DNA of 10,763 nt. Origin: Candidatus Wallbacteria bacterium (GTDB lineage Bacteria > Muiribacteriota > JAQTZZ01). Location of the stretch: positions 1-10,763 of the forward strand of contig JAQTRI010000090.1 of NCBI GenBank assembly GCA_028711905.1. The letters are read 5' to 3'. This document shows, piece after piece, positions 1 through 6,548 of the stretch. A program made the position numbers and the translations under genes. The number at the start of each line of letters is the position of its first letter. Position 1 is the first letter of the stretch. The notes under the pieces are model-generated. The model was not told the DNA's origin. It saw only the letters and a list, made by a program, of their open reading frames with translations, and searched no databases.

Positions 1-867
1 CTTGGACAGCTCGCTTCTCAGGTTCCGGTAAAACGGCCGGATCAGCCTGATCACATAGGTGTGTTCCAGGATCGTCAGATAATTCTCCACTGTCTGCCGC
101 GCGATCCGGCAGGTGTTGGCCAGCTCGGTCACATTGAGCAGTTGCCCGCTCTGAGCGGCTAAAGCCTCCAGCAGTTTATTGAATTTGCCGATGTCCCTGA
201 TGGCCGCCAGATCCCTGATGTCTTTCTTCAGATAGGTGTCGATGATCTGCTGCAAATACTTTTCTTTTGCTGAAGCGCTGGGCGTGAGCACGACCTTCGG
301 ATAACCTCCATAAAGCACATACTCACGGAACAGCTTTTTCAGTTCGTCAAGCTTTTTTTCCGAGGGATTGAGCAGGCTTTTCCTGGTGTGCGGGTACTCC
401 TTGAAGGACAGAAATTCTTCGAAGCAGAGATTGAATATCTCAAATTCGACAGTGCGACCGGCTAAGGAATCCTTGAATTTGTTCCTGATGCCGAAACTCG
501 AAGATCCGGACACGATCAGCTTGATGTTTTTATGGTGATCCGCCACCAGCTTAATAAAAGAAGATGGATTGGCCAGGTACTGGATCTCATCGATAAAAAC
601 ACACACCCGCTTTTTCAGGTTCAAGCCTTCTTCCTCTATGTGATGCATAAAGTCCTGGACGCCGGCATCCAGAATCCTGACATACCTGGAGTCTTCAAGG
701 TCGATGAAATGAACCTGTCCGCCGTTTTTTTTCAGATTGTCGGCCAGGTAGAGCATGATCGAAGTCTTGCCGACCTGCCGAGCGCCGTGCAGAACAATCA
801 CATCATCCGTATCTAAGTACTGGTTGATTTTGTCAATAACCAGGCGGGTATAGATCGTTTTTCGCAT
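1..867 (-). CDS. AAA_14/DUF4143 family ATPase, partial (C-terminus beyond window)
   Basis: The reverse strand reads open from an ATG at 865-867 to the window edge, giving 289 residues with no stop. Residues 28-36 (GARQVGKTS) are a Walker A P-loop, and residues 88-94 (VCVFIDE) are a Walker B with D93 and E94. LIVSGSSS (117-124) fits a sensor-1 strand, and LAGRTVEF (135-142) follows as usual in AAA_14 proteins. YGGYPKVV (186-193) and YLKKDIRDL (212-220) are typical of the DUF4143 half, and a winged-helix-like segment lies at about 243-264. Family members are usually about 370-450 residues, so roughly 100 or more are missing. These soluble AAA+ ATPases are common in uncultivated bacteria and archaea; their cellular role is mostly unknown. 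The gene is divergent from gcvH. No clear ribosome site precedes the ATG. The family call is firm, the function is not. Confidence 0.9.
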   Translation of the reverse strand, partial: MRKTIYTRLVIDKINQYLDTDDVIVLHGARQVGKTSIMLYLADNLKKNGGQVHFIDLEDSRYVRILDAGVQDFMHHIEEEGLNLKKRVCVFIDEIQYLANPSSFIKLVADHHKNIKLIVSGSSSFGIRNKFKDSLAGRTVEFEIFNLCFEEFLSFKEYPHTRKSLLNPSEKKLDELKKLFREYVLYGGYPKVVLTPSASAKEKYLQQIIDTYLKKDIRDLAAIRDIGKFNKLLEALAAQSGQLLNVTELANTCRIARQTVENYLTILEHTYVIRLIRPFYRNLRSELSK

Positions 868-873
868 AGTTAT

Positions 874-904
874 ACTTTACAATAAATATAATCTGCAGTA
901 AAGT
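874..904. promoter_or_regulatory. AT-rich inverted repeat upstream of the ATPase gene
   Basis: ACTTTAC at 874-880 is repeated perfectly inverted as GTAAAGT at 898-904, with a 17-base AT-rich spacer. The repeat lies 7-37 bases before the ATPase start codon. A perfect TATAAT occurs on the plus strand at 887-892, but its best upstream partner (TTCGCA, 861-866) is 20 bases away, so it is a poor plus-strand promoter. The position would suit an operator or a promoter-overlapping site for the minus-strand gene. That is inference: seven-base arms in AT-rich DNA can arise by chance. Confidence 0.3.
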
Positions 905-949
905 GTAATTTACTTTTATTTCGATTATTCATCAACCATGCTTACTTTT

Positions 950-979
950 TTGTCATGATCAGCTGTATATCAGTATAGC
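950..979 (+). promoter_or_regulatory. Candidate sigma-70 promoter for the gcv operon
   Basis: TTGTCA (950-955) matches the -35 consensus at five of six bases, and TATAGC (974-979) matches the -10 at four of six, with 18 bases between. Transcription from here would begin near 986, placing the 7-base repeat array and both leader stem-loops in the 5' untranslated region of gcvH. The -10 is weak, so the assignment is tentative. Confidence 0.3.
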
Positions 980-980
980 A

Positions 981-1043
981 GGTGAAGTGGTAAGGGGTAA
1001 GGGGGATTATGAATTATGAATTTTTGATGTTGAATGATGAATT
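981..1043. repeat. Short tandem array with 7-base period
   Basis: Nine consecutive 7-base units can be read in one register. They start with G-rich units (TGGTAAG at 988, GGGTAAG at 995) and pass to T-rich ones (ATGAATT at 1009, 1016 and 1037, with TTTGATG and TTGAATG between). The units are degenerate but the period holds across 63 bases. The array lies only in the noncoding gap before gcvH. A similar array at 8569-8624 also holds an ATGAATT unit. Heptameric short tandem repeats of this kind are best known from cyanobacterial intergenic regions; here their origin is unknown. Confidence 0.7.
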
Positions 1044-1052
1044 GGGCAGAAC

Positions 1053-1091
1053 CGAACGGCGTTCACCCGATTGCTTGTGAAATTCCGTTCG
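1053..1091 (+). promoter_or_regulatory. Stem-loop in the gcvH leader
   Basis: CGAACGG (1053-1059) pairs perfectly with CCGTTCG (1085-1091). Inside it, TTCAC (1062-1066) pairs with GTGAA (1077-1081), leaving a small internal loop and a 10-base terminal loop. This 12-pair nested hairpin lies 44 bases before the gcvH start. A competing small palindrome, GAACG-G-CGTTC, overlaps its left arm (1054-1064). I do not recognise the conserved core of the glycine riboswitch here, so a known class is not claimed. Confidence 0.45.
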
Positions 1092-1096
1092 TGGCT

Positions 1097-1125
1097 GTAA
1101 AATGGTGCCACCATCCACTATTTAC
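1097..1125 (+). promoter_or_regulatory. Palindrome and stem-loop abutting the gcvH ribosome site
   Basis: ATGGTG (1102-1107) and CACCAT (1109-1114) form a perfect inverted repeat around one base. Outside it, GTAAA (1097-1101) pairs with TTTAC (1121-1125), with six unpaired bases on the right. The structure ends one base before the GGAGG ribosome site at 1127-1131, so folding, or a protein bound to the DNA palindrome, could affect gcvH expression. A one-base loop is too tight for RNA as drawn, so one or two inner pairs would open. The function is inferred from position only. Confidence 0.4.
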
Positions 1126-1135
1126 CGGAGGTCAC

Positions 1136-1507
1136 ATGAAAGACAGAAAGTATCTGAAATCCCACGAATGGATCAAGCCGGACGGCCATGTCGGCATCAG
1201 CGATTTCGCCCAGAAAGAACTTGGAGACATCGTTTTCGTTGAACTGCCTGAAGTCGGCCGTTCAGTCAATAAAGGCGACAGCCTGGGCATGATCGAATCA
1301 GTCAAGGCCTCGTCGGAATTCTATTCCCCTGTTTCCGGAAAAGTCGCAACCATCAATGACAGTCTTACTGCCACACCGGAACTGGTCAACCAGCAGCCCT
1401 ATGAAAACGGCTGGCTTGTACAGATCACACCATCAAATCCGGCTGAAATGAACGAACTGCTCGATTACGACACCTACGCAGCCTTGGCAGAAGCCGGAGG
1501 CCACTGA
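1136..1507 (+). CDS. gcvH: Glycine cleavage system H protein (lipoyl carrier)
   Basis: This is a 123-residue H protein, the usual family length. It carries the aminomethyl group on a lipoyl arm between the P, T and L proteins of the cytoplasmic glycine cleavage complex. YLKSHEWI near the N-terminus, DIVFVELPEVG (31-41) and the lipoylation site IESVKA with K57 as acceptor are all present, followed by SPVSGKV and the NGWL segment. The frame is open upstream to an ATG at 1034, but that would add 34 residues unlike any H protein and begin inside the 7-base repeats. The ATG at 1136 sits 4 bases after GGAGG (1127-1131) and gives the standard N-terminus. It is first in the gcv operon; its stop is 2 bases before gcvPA. 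No gcvT is adjacent. Confidence 0.96.
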   Translation: MKDRKYLKSHEWIKPDGHVGISDFAQKELGDIVFVELPEVGRSVNKGDSLGMIESVKASSEFYSPVSGKVATINDSLTATPELVNQQPYENGWLVQITPSNPAEMNELLDYDTYAALAEAGGH

Positions 1508-1509
1508 TC

Positions 1510-2859
1510 ATGGCCTACATCCCATTGACCGCATCCGACCGCGAGCAAATGCTCCGGAAAATCGGGGTCGCTTCTGTTGACGAGCTGTTCTCTGACATCC
1601 CGGAAGACCTGCGCCTGAAAAGCTTTGACTGGCTGCCGCCCTCTGACGAGCGTGAGACCCTGTCCATATTAAAAGGTCTGGCGGAAGCGAACCGCGCCGC
1701 AGCCGAAGCCCCGTGCTTTTTGGGGGCCGGAGCCTATGACCATTATATTCCTGCAGCTGTCGATGCCATCTGCTCGCGCAGCGAGTTCTATACAGCCTAT
1801 ACTCCCTATCAGCCGGAGGTATCTCAGGGCACGCTGCAGGCCATTTTCGAGTTCCAGTCCCTGATCTGCGCTCTCACAGGTCTTGCGGTTTCCAATGCCT
1901 CCATGTACGACGGTCCCAGCGCATTGGGCGAGGCAGTTCTGATCGCTTCATCATACACTAAGAAACAAAAGGTGCTGTACGCCGAATCACTCAGCCCGGT
2001 TTATCTGGCTGTGGTCCGCACCTATCTTGAGTCAGGCTCAATTGAGTTGATTCCTGTCAAAACCGCCAGAGACGGCAGGGTCGATCCATCAGACCTGTCT
2101 TCCAAACTCTCCGCTGACACAGCCTGCTTAGTCCTGCAGAACCCCAACTTTTTCGGAGTCATTGAGGACGGCGCTGCTCTCAAGAAAATCCTAGGTCCCA
2201 CTATGCTCGTCGTTTGCGCTGATCCTAATTCATTAGGCCTGCTCGCTCCTCCAGGTTCCTATGGAGCCTCCATCTGCGTTGGCGACTGCCAGCCTCTGGG
2301 ACTGCCCATGAGTTTTGGCGGTCCTTACGCCGGATACCTCGCGGTTTCAAATGATCTGATGCGCAAGCTGCCGGGCCGCATTGTCGGCCGCACAGTCGAT
2401 TGTGACGGAAAAACCGGTTTTGTCCTGACCCTGCAGACCAGGGAACAGCACATCAAAAGGGAAAAAGCCACATCCAACATCTGCTCCAACCAGGCTCTCT
2501 GCGCCCTTCGCTCTACAATCTATATATGCCTCCTGGGAAAAACCGGGTTAAAAAATGTGTCCTGCGCCTGCTTGGATAAGGCTCACAGAATGGCTGAAGC
2601 AGCCTGCAAAAATAAAGGGTTCAGCCTGCGTTACACCTCCCCGTTTTACAAGGAATTCGTGCTTGACTGCCCCTCGAATGCCGCGAAACTGGCTGAAGAG
2701 GTTTTCAACAGGTTCGGCATTCTGGCTGGTGTGCCTTTGTCGCGCTTTAATCCGCAGGACTCAAACGGACTTCTGATCTCAGTGACTGAAAAGCGCACTG
2801 GCGATGAAATTGTCGGCCTGTCCGCAGCACTGGCACAGGTGGCTGGAGGCTTGAAATGA
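1510..2859 (+). CDS. gcvPA: Glycine dehydrogenase (decarboxylating) subunit 1
   Basis: This 449-residue protein is the N-terminal half-type subunit of the two-subunit glycine decarboxylase (P protein), which with GcvPB releases CO2 from glycine and passes the aminomethyl group to lipoyl-GcvH. Family signatures visible include the FLGAGAYDHYIPAAVD segment (70-85), EFYTAYTPYQPEVSQGT (92-108), NASMYDG (129-135) and the QTREQHIKREKATSNIC region near residue 316. The length matches the family (about 440-450). The ATG at 1510 follows GGAGG (1496-1500) in the end of gcvH by 9 bases. The stop overlaps the gcvPB start as ATGA, showing coupled translation. The subunit lacks the PLP-binding lysine, which is normal because that residue is in GcvPB. 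The split PA/PB form is common in Firmicutes, archaea and many candidate phyla. Confidence 0.96.
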   Translation: MAYIPLTASDREQMLRKIGVASVDELFSDIPEDLRLKSFDWLPPSDERETLSILKGLAEANRAAAEAPCFLGAGAYDHYIPAAVDAICSRSEFYTAYTPYQPEVSQGTLQAIFEFQSLICALTGLAVSNASMYDGPSALGEAVLIASSYTKKQKVLYAESLSPVYLAVVRTYLESGSIELIPVKTARDGRVDPSDLSSKLSADTACLVLQNPNFFGVIEDGAALKKILGPTMLVVCADPNSLGLLAPPGSYGASICVGDCQPLGLPMSFGGPYAGYLAVSNDLMRKLPGRIVGRTVDCDGKTGFVLTLQTREQHIKREKATSNICSNQALCALRSTIYICLLGKTGLKNVSCACLDKAHRMAEAACKNKGFSLRYTSPFYKEFVLDCPSNAAKLAEEVFNRFGILAGVPLSRFNPQDSNGLLISVTEKRTGDEIVGLSAALAQVAGGLK

Positions 2860-4286
2860 AAGAAAAACTGATTTTCGATTATACCCGCCCCGGCAAAACC
2901 GGAGTTCTGTGCTCAGGCCCGGCCGGTTCCCCTGAGCGCCATCTGCCTGCTGATCTGATCCGCAAGGATTACGCCAATCTGCCTGAAGTGTCTGAAGTCG
3001 AGACAGTGCGGCATTTCACCAGGCTGTCTCAGCTCAATTACGGTGTTGACAGCGGTTTCTATCCGCTCGGCTCCTGCACCATGAAATACAATCCCAAGAT
3101 CAATGAAAAAACCGCATCCCTTGAAGGATTTGCCGGATTGCATCCCATGATTCCCGACAGTCTTGCACAGGGTGCGCTGCGCCTGATCTGCGAACTGCAG
3201 GAATACCTGTGCCGGATTACAGGCATGCAGGCGTGTTCCCTGCAGCCGGCCGCAGGGGCTTCAGGCGAATTCACCGGTCTTCTGATGATGCGGCGCTGGC
3301 ATCAGGTGAAGGGAACCGCGCATAAAAATGAAATCATCATTCCTGACTCGGCTCACGGCACCAACCCGGCTTCAGTGGCGCTTACCGGCTTCCGCGTTGT
3401 GGAAGTCAAATCCAATTCCCAGGGCTGGGTGGACATCGAAGCCCTGAAGCAGGTTGTCAATGAAAACACAGCCGGTCTGATGATTACCAATCCTAATACA
3501 CTGGGCCTGTTTGACGGCAACATCCGCCAGGTGGCCGACATCATCCATGCAGCAGGCGGACTCGTGCATTATGACGGCGCGAATCTTAACGCCATCATGG
3601 GCAAATGCCGTCCCTTTGATATGGGCTTTGACATTGTGCACATGAACCTGCACAAAACATTTTCCACACCTCATGGCGGAGGTGGCCCTGGAAGCGGTCC
3701 TGTGACTGTCACAAAAGAGCTGCGTGATTTTCTGCCCGGACCTATAGCCGCCAGATCCGGCGACTCCTTTTTTATGGACCATGACCTGAAGCACACAATC
3801 GGCAAGGTCACGGGATTCCACGGCAATTTCGCAGTCATGGTCAAGGCTTACACCTATATCCGCATGCTCGGATCAGCCGGATTAAAAGCCGCGTCGGAAA
3901 CAGCGGTTCTTAACGCCAATTACCTGCTGAAACTGCTGGACCAGCACCTGAAACGCGATTTTCCGCAGTTCTGCATGCATGAATTCGTGCTTTCAGGCCG
4001 CGAACTGCCCAATGGCGTTCACACGCTGGATATTGCCAAACGCCTTCTGGATTACGGCTATCACGCGCCAACGATCTATTTCCCGCTGATCGTCAAAGAA
4101 GCTATCATGATCGAGCCGACAGAAACCGAAAGCCTTGAAACCTTGGACGCTTTTGCATCCACCATGGTCAGGATCTGCGAAGAAGCCGCCGCCAATCCCG
4201 AACTTCTCAAGCAGGCCCCTGTTTCCACGCCTGTCAGGCGGCTTGACGAAGTGAACGCCGCGCGCAAACCAGTGCTGTGCGCATGA
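2856..4286 (+). CDS. gcvPB: Glycine dehydrogenase (decarboxylating) subunit 2, PLP-binding
   Basis: This 476-residue protein is the PLP-carrying subunit of the split glycine decarboxylase. The PLP lysine is K267 in HMNLHKTFSTPHGGGGPG (262-279), the hallmark of the family. SGFYPLGSCTMKYNPK (66-81), SLQPAAGASGEF (128-139), the SAHGTNPAS segment (165-173) and the YDGANLNA cofactor loop (239-246) are intact, so the enzyme should be active. The length is typical. Its ATG overlaps the gcvPA stop (ATGA, 2856-2859) and a GGAGG lies 6 bases upstream (2845-2849). The next gene begins 4 bases after its stop, so gcvH-gcvPA-gcvPB and the ThrB-like gene are likely one transcript. Confidence 0.97.
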   Translation: MKEKLIFDYTRPGKTGVLCSGPAGSPERHLPADLIRKDYANLPEVSEVETVRHFTRLSQLNYGVDSGFYPLGSCTMKYNPKINEKTASLEGFAGLHPMIPDSLAQGALRLICELQEYLCRITGMQACSLQPAAGASGEFTGLLMMRRWHQVKGTAHKNEIIIPDSAHGTNPASVALTGFRVVEVKSNSQGWVDIEALKQVVNENTAGLMITNPNTLGLFDGNIRQVADIIHAAGGLVHYDGANLNAIMGKCRPFDMGFDIVHMNLHKTFSTPHGGGGPGSGPVTVTKELRDFLPGPIAARSGDSFFMDHDLKHTIGKVTGFHGNFAVMVKAYTYIRMLGSAGLKAASETAVLNANYLLKLLDQHLKRDFPQFCMHEFVLSGRELPNGVHTLDIAKRLLDYGYHAPTIYFPLIVKEAIMIEPTETESLETLDAFASTMVRICEEAAANPELLKQAPVSTPVRRLDEVNAARKPVLCA

Positions 4287-4290
4287 AAAC

Positions 4291-5202
4291 ATGACTGCAG
4301 ACAGGATAAGGCTTAAAGTTCCTCTGCTTTGCGGAAACCTTGGTCCGGGTTACGATACTTTTGGCATGGCTCTGGAAAAATTCAATTTCATCGAAATGTG
4401 GGTTACGCCAGAAGGTCTTAAGGTTGAGATAATCGGAGAAGGGGCAGACTTCCTGCCCAGAGACGCCTCCTGCGTTGTCTATAAAGCTGTGGATGAGGTC
4501 TTTCGCAAGCACAATTCCATGCTGCCGGGCCTTTCGATCCGCATCGAGAACAATATCCCGGTAGGCAAGGGTCTTGGCAGCTTTGCCGGGGCTGTGGCAG
4601 CCGGTGTTTTCGGAGCGAATTACCTGCTCGGGAATCCATTCACGCAGAGCCAGCTGATCGCAATCGCCGCTTCCAAGGTGGGCAGCACCAGCAATGTAGC
4701 AGCCGCTTTCCTCGGCAATTTTGTCATCACCTCCCGCTATGAGGATGTATACTCATCAGCCGTATTTCCCGCGCATATCCAGCCTGTGCTGGTAATCCCG
4801 GATGTGCCCTGTTACAACCCCCTGACTGTCAAGAAAAACATCGCTCAGAAAGTGTCTCTGGAAGACGCCAACTACAACATGACTCACGCCGCCCTGCTGG
4901 CCATATCTTTGTGCAGCAACGAATACTCCGAACTCCTGAAAATGGCCTTTTCAGACCGCTTAGTCTGCCCGCACAGACAATCATATTTCCCGGGTGCGCG
5001 CGATATTTTTCTCTATCTCCAGTCAATCGACAGCTACGGCATCAGCTTCTGCAATGACGGACCGTCGTTCGTGTTTTTCCTGAAGTCCGGCAGAGACTGT
5101 TTAAAGCACATCAACAAAGTCGAAAGACTTCTGAAATCAAGGGACATCAGTGCAGCCATCCATGTACTGCCTGTCTCCGGACAGGGAATATCCATTGAAT
5201 GA
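4291..5202 (+). CDS. Homoserine kinase-family GHMP protein with altered catalytic motifs
   Basis: The protein has 303 residues, about the length of ThrB (E. coli 310), which phosphorylates homoserine in threonine synthesis. NLGPGYDTFGMAL (16-28) matches the ThrB substrate motif, NNIPVGKGLGS (87-97) the GHMP P-loop, and SDRLVCPHRQSYFPG (221-235) the conserved DRL..PyR..L.PG region. Three sites depart from the family. GLGSSA reads GLGSFA (94-99). The E-G-H-P-D-N stretch, whose Glu binds Mg, reads V-G-S-T-S-N (130-135). The SGSGP of motif 3 reads CNDGP (254-258). It may therefore be inactive, regulatory, or act on another substrate. The ATG follows gcvPB by 4 bases with no clear ribosome site, so translation probably depends on coupling. 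The lysC neighbour supports an aspartate-family link. Family confident; ThrB activity doubtful. Confidence 0.8.
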   Translation: MTADRIRLKVPLLCGNLGPGYDTFGMALEKFNFIEMWVTPEGLKVEIIGEGADFLPRDASCVVYKAVDEVFRKHNSMLPGLSIRIENNIPVGKGLGSFAGAVAAGVFGANYLLGNPFTQSQLIAIAASKVGSTSNVAAAFLGNFVITSRYEDVYSSAVFPAHIQPVLVIPDVPCYNPLTVKKNIAQKVSLEDANYNMTHAALLAISLCSNEYSELLKMAFSDRLVCPHRQSYFPGARDIFLYLQSIDSYGISFCNDGPSFVFFLKSGRDCLKHINKVERLLKSRDISAAIHVLPVSGQGISIE

Positions 5203-5221
5203 AAGTCGGAAAATGTCAAAG

Positions 5222-5294
5222 AAGCGTAAAAGCGGAAAAGTGGACAAGTGTGGAAGCGGAAGATTCTCTCTGCCGCATGTCCGCATAAACGCTT
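5222..5294 (+). promoter_or_regulatory. Candidate stem-loop in the lysC leader
   Basis: AAGCGT (5222-5227) pairs perfectly with ACGCTT (5289-5294), and GCGGA (5232-5236) pairs with TCCGC (5280-5284), leaving a symmetric 4-by-4 internal loop. A competing smaller hairpin can form from GCGG (5256-5259) and CCGC (5273-5276). The structure ends about 30 bases before the lysC start. It has no T-run for a terminator and I do not recognise the lysine riboswitch core. It may be regulatory or simply a by-product of the repeat. Confidence 0.35.
5224..5263. repeat. Short purine-rich tandem array with 8-base period
   Basis: Five units in an 8-base register follow one another: GCGTAAAA (5224), GCGGAAAA (5232), GTGGACAA (5240), GTGTGGAA (5248) and GCGGAAGA (5256). 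The pattern fades upstream toward the thrB-like stop. It is confined to the gap before lysC and differs in period and sequence from the 7-base arrays elsewhere in the window. The same bases form the left arms of the stem-loop described over 5222-5294. Confidence 0.55.
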
Positions 5295-5324
5295 AAACAT
5301 CAGGTGCCAATACCGGAATGCAGA

Positions 5325-6548
5325 ATGATGCATAAATTCGCAGTTCACAAGTTCGGCGGCAGTTCTCTGGCCACACCGGAGAGAGTCGGGCTGACTGCTG
5401 ATCTGATCACCCGCTCCTTAGCGGAAGGAAAGCGCCTGGCAATCGTGGTATCAGCGCAGGGACGGACTACCGACAGCCTGCTGCGCCAGGGCCGCGAATT
5501 CTGCCCTGAAATGCCACCCAGGGAGCAGGATGCCTTAGTCTGTTGCGGGGAAAACATGTCTGCCGCCATCACAGCAGCGGCCATTTCAGCCAGAGGATTC
5601 CCTGCTGTTTCAGTCAACGCCTTCCAGATGCGCCTGATAACAGACAACCGCCATAATGACGCCAGGATCACAGCACTGGAAAACAAGGATTATCTTCTCA
5701 GGATGATGGAATCAGGCGTCACACCTGTTATCACAGGATTCCAGGGCATAGACCGGTCCGGCAATCTCACGACACTGGGCCGTGGCGGGTCAGACACTAC
5801 GGCTGTTGCCCTGGCATACGCGCTGGAAGCTGAAGAATGCGTTCTATTTTCCGATGTCCGGGGGGTTTACACCGCTGATCCGGCCATTGTGCCTGATGCA
5901 GTGCTGCTTTCAGAAATCAGTTATGATGAAATGCAGGAACTGGCCTGGGCCGGAGCCAAAGTCGTCAACCACCGCTCACTGGACCTGGCCAAAGAGTATC
6001 GCGTGCGTGTGCTGGCCTGTTCCTCGTTCGATCCTGGTCCCGGAACTTTGATCTCAGATGGAGGAAGCGTGGAAAAAACCGGAGTCAAGGGAATAACCTA
6101 CAGCCGTCAGGAGGCACTGATCACCCTGCAGGGCATATCACAGAATAGTGGCGTGGCGCTTTCAGTGCTGTCGGCTCTCAGCAATGCTCAGATCAACATC
6201 GAGATGCTCTCCCACGGAATGTCGTTCGATGGATTCGAGAATTTTTCACTGCTGGTGAAAAAGGACCGCCTGCCCAATGCCTGCTCCACAATCCAACCCC
6301 TGCTCTGTGACCGCTCTAAACTGCTCTGTGACGCGGACATTGGTTGCGTGACCCTCGTCGGATCAGGCCTGAGAGATGTGCAGGGCGCAGTACATCTCGT
6401 TTTCAGCCTTCTTTCATCGCAGAAAATTCCGATCTATCTCATGAGTACCTCGGAGATCAGAATTACTGCCGTGGTCTCATCTGCAGATGTGGAAAAAGCT
6501 GTACTTATTCTTCACCAGGGCTTTGCGCTGTCCGGTCACAGCTCCTGA
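5325..6548 (+). CDS. lysC: Aspartate kinase
   Basis: This enzyme phosphorylates aspartate, the first step toward lysine, threonine and methionine. From the ATG at 5325 it has 407 residues, the usual size of the single-function class with two C-terminal ACT domains. KFGGSS (9-14), TTLGRGGSDTTA (149-160) and SDVRGVYTADP (176-186) are the kinase signatures; ACT domains lie at about 264-335 and 340-404 and would sense end-product amino acids. A GTG at 5304 would add 7 residues, but it lacks a ribosome site and the family begins right before the KFGGSS strand. ATG 5325 or 5328 follows a weak GGAA (5314-5317). It lies 122 bases after the ThrB-like gene. Its last 62 bases overlap the longest possible frame of the LptD-like gene. 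No fusion to homoserine dehydrogenase is present. Confidence 0.95.
   Translation: MMHKFAVHKFGGSSLATPERVGLTADLITRSLAEGKRLAIVVSAQGRTTDSLLRQGREFCPEMPPREQDALVCCGENMSAAITAAAISARGFPAVSVNAFQMRLITDNRHNDARITALENKDYLLRMMESGVTPVITGFQGIDRSGNLTTLGRGGSDTTAVALAYALEAEECVLFSDVRGVYTADPAIVPDAVLLSEISYDEMQELAWAGAKVVNHRSLDLAKEYRVRVLACSSFDPGPGTLISDGGSVEKTGVKGITYSRQEALITLQGISQNSGVALSVLSALSNAQINIEMLSHGMSFDGFENFSLLVKKDRLPNACSTIQPLLCDRSKLLCDADIGCVTLVGSGLRDVQGAVHLVFSLLSSQKIPIYLMSTSEIRITAVVSSADVEKAVLILHQGFALSGHSS

Noticed and set aside
532..816. A 94-codon plus-strand open frame
   Set aside because: It lies wholly opposite the AAA_14 ATPase gene, has no ribosome site and no recognisable motif, while the minus strand encodes clear Walker A and B motifs.
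1034..1135. A 34-residue N-terminal extension of GcvH
   Set aside because: The ATG at 1034 lies in the 7-base repeats, the added residues match no H protein, and the ATG at 1136 has a GGAGG site.
1044..1135. Glycine riboswitch
   Set aside because: The leader is structured and precedes gcvH, but I cannot find the conserved purine-rich core of the class, so no known riboswitch is claimed.
868..1135. Insertion sequence or attachment site between the ATPase and gcvH
   Set aside because: There is no transposase, no terminal inverted repeats with target duplications, and no tRNA; only short repeats and hairpins are visible.
3372..3821. A 149-codon minus-strand frame inside gcvPB
   Set aside because: It is antisense to the conserved PLP-binding region; codon constraint in gcvPB explains the open frame.
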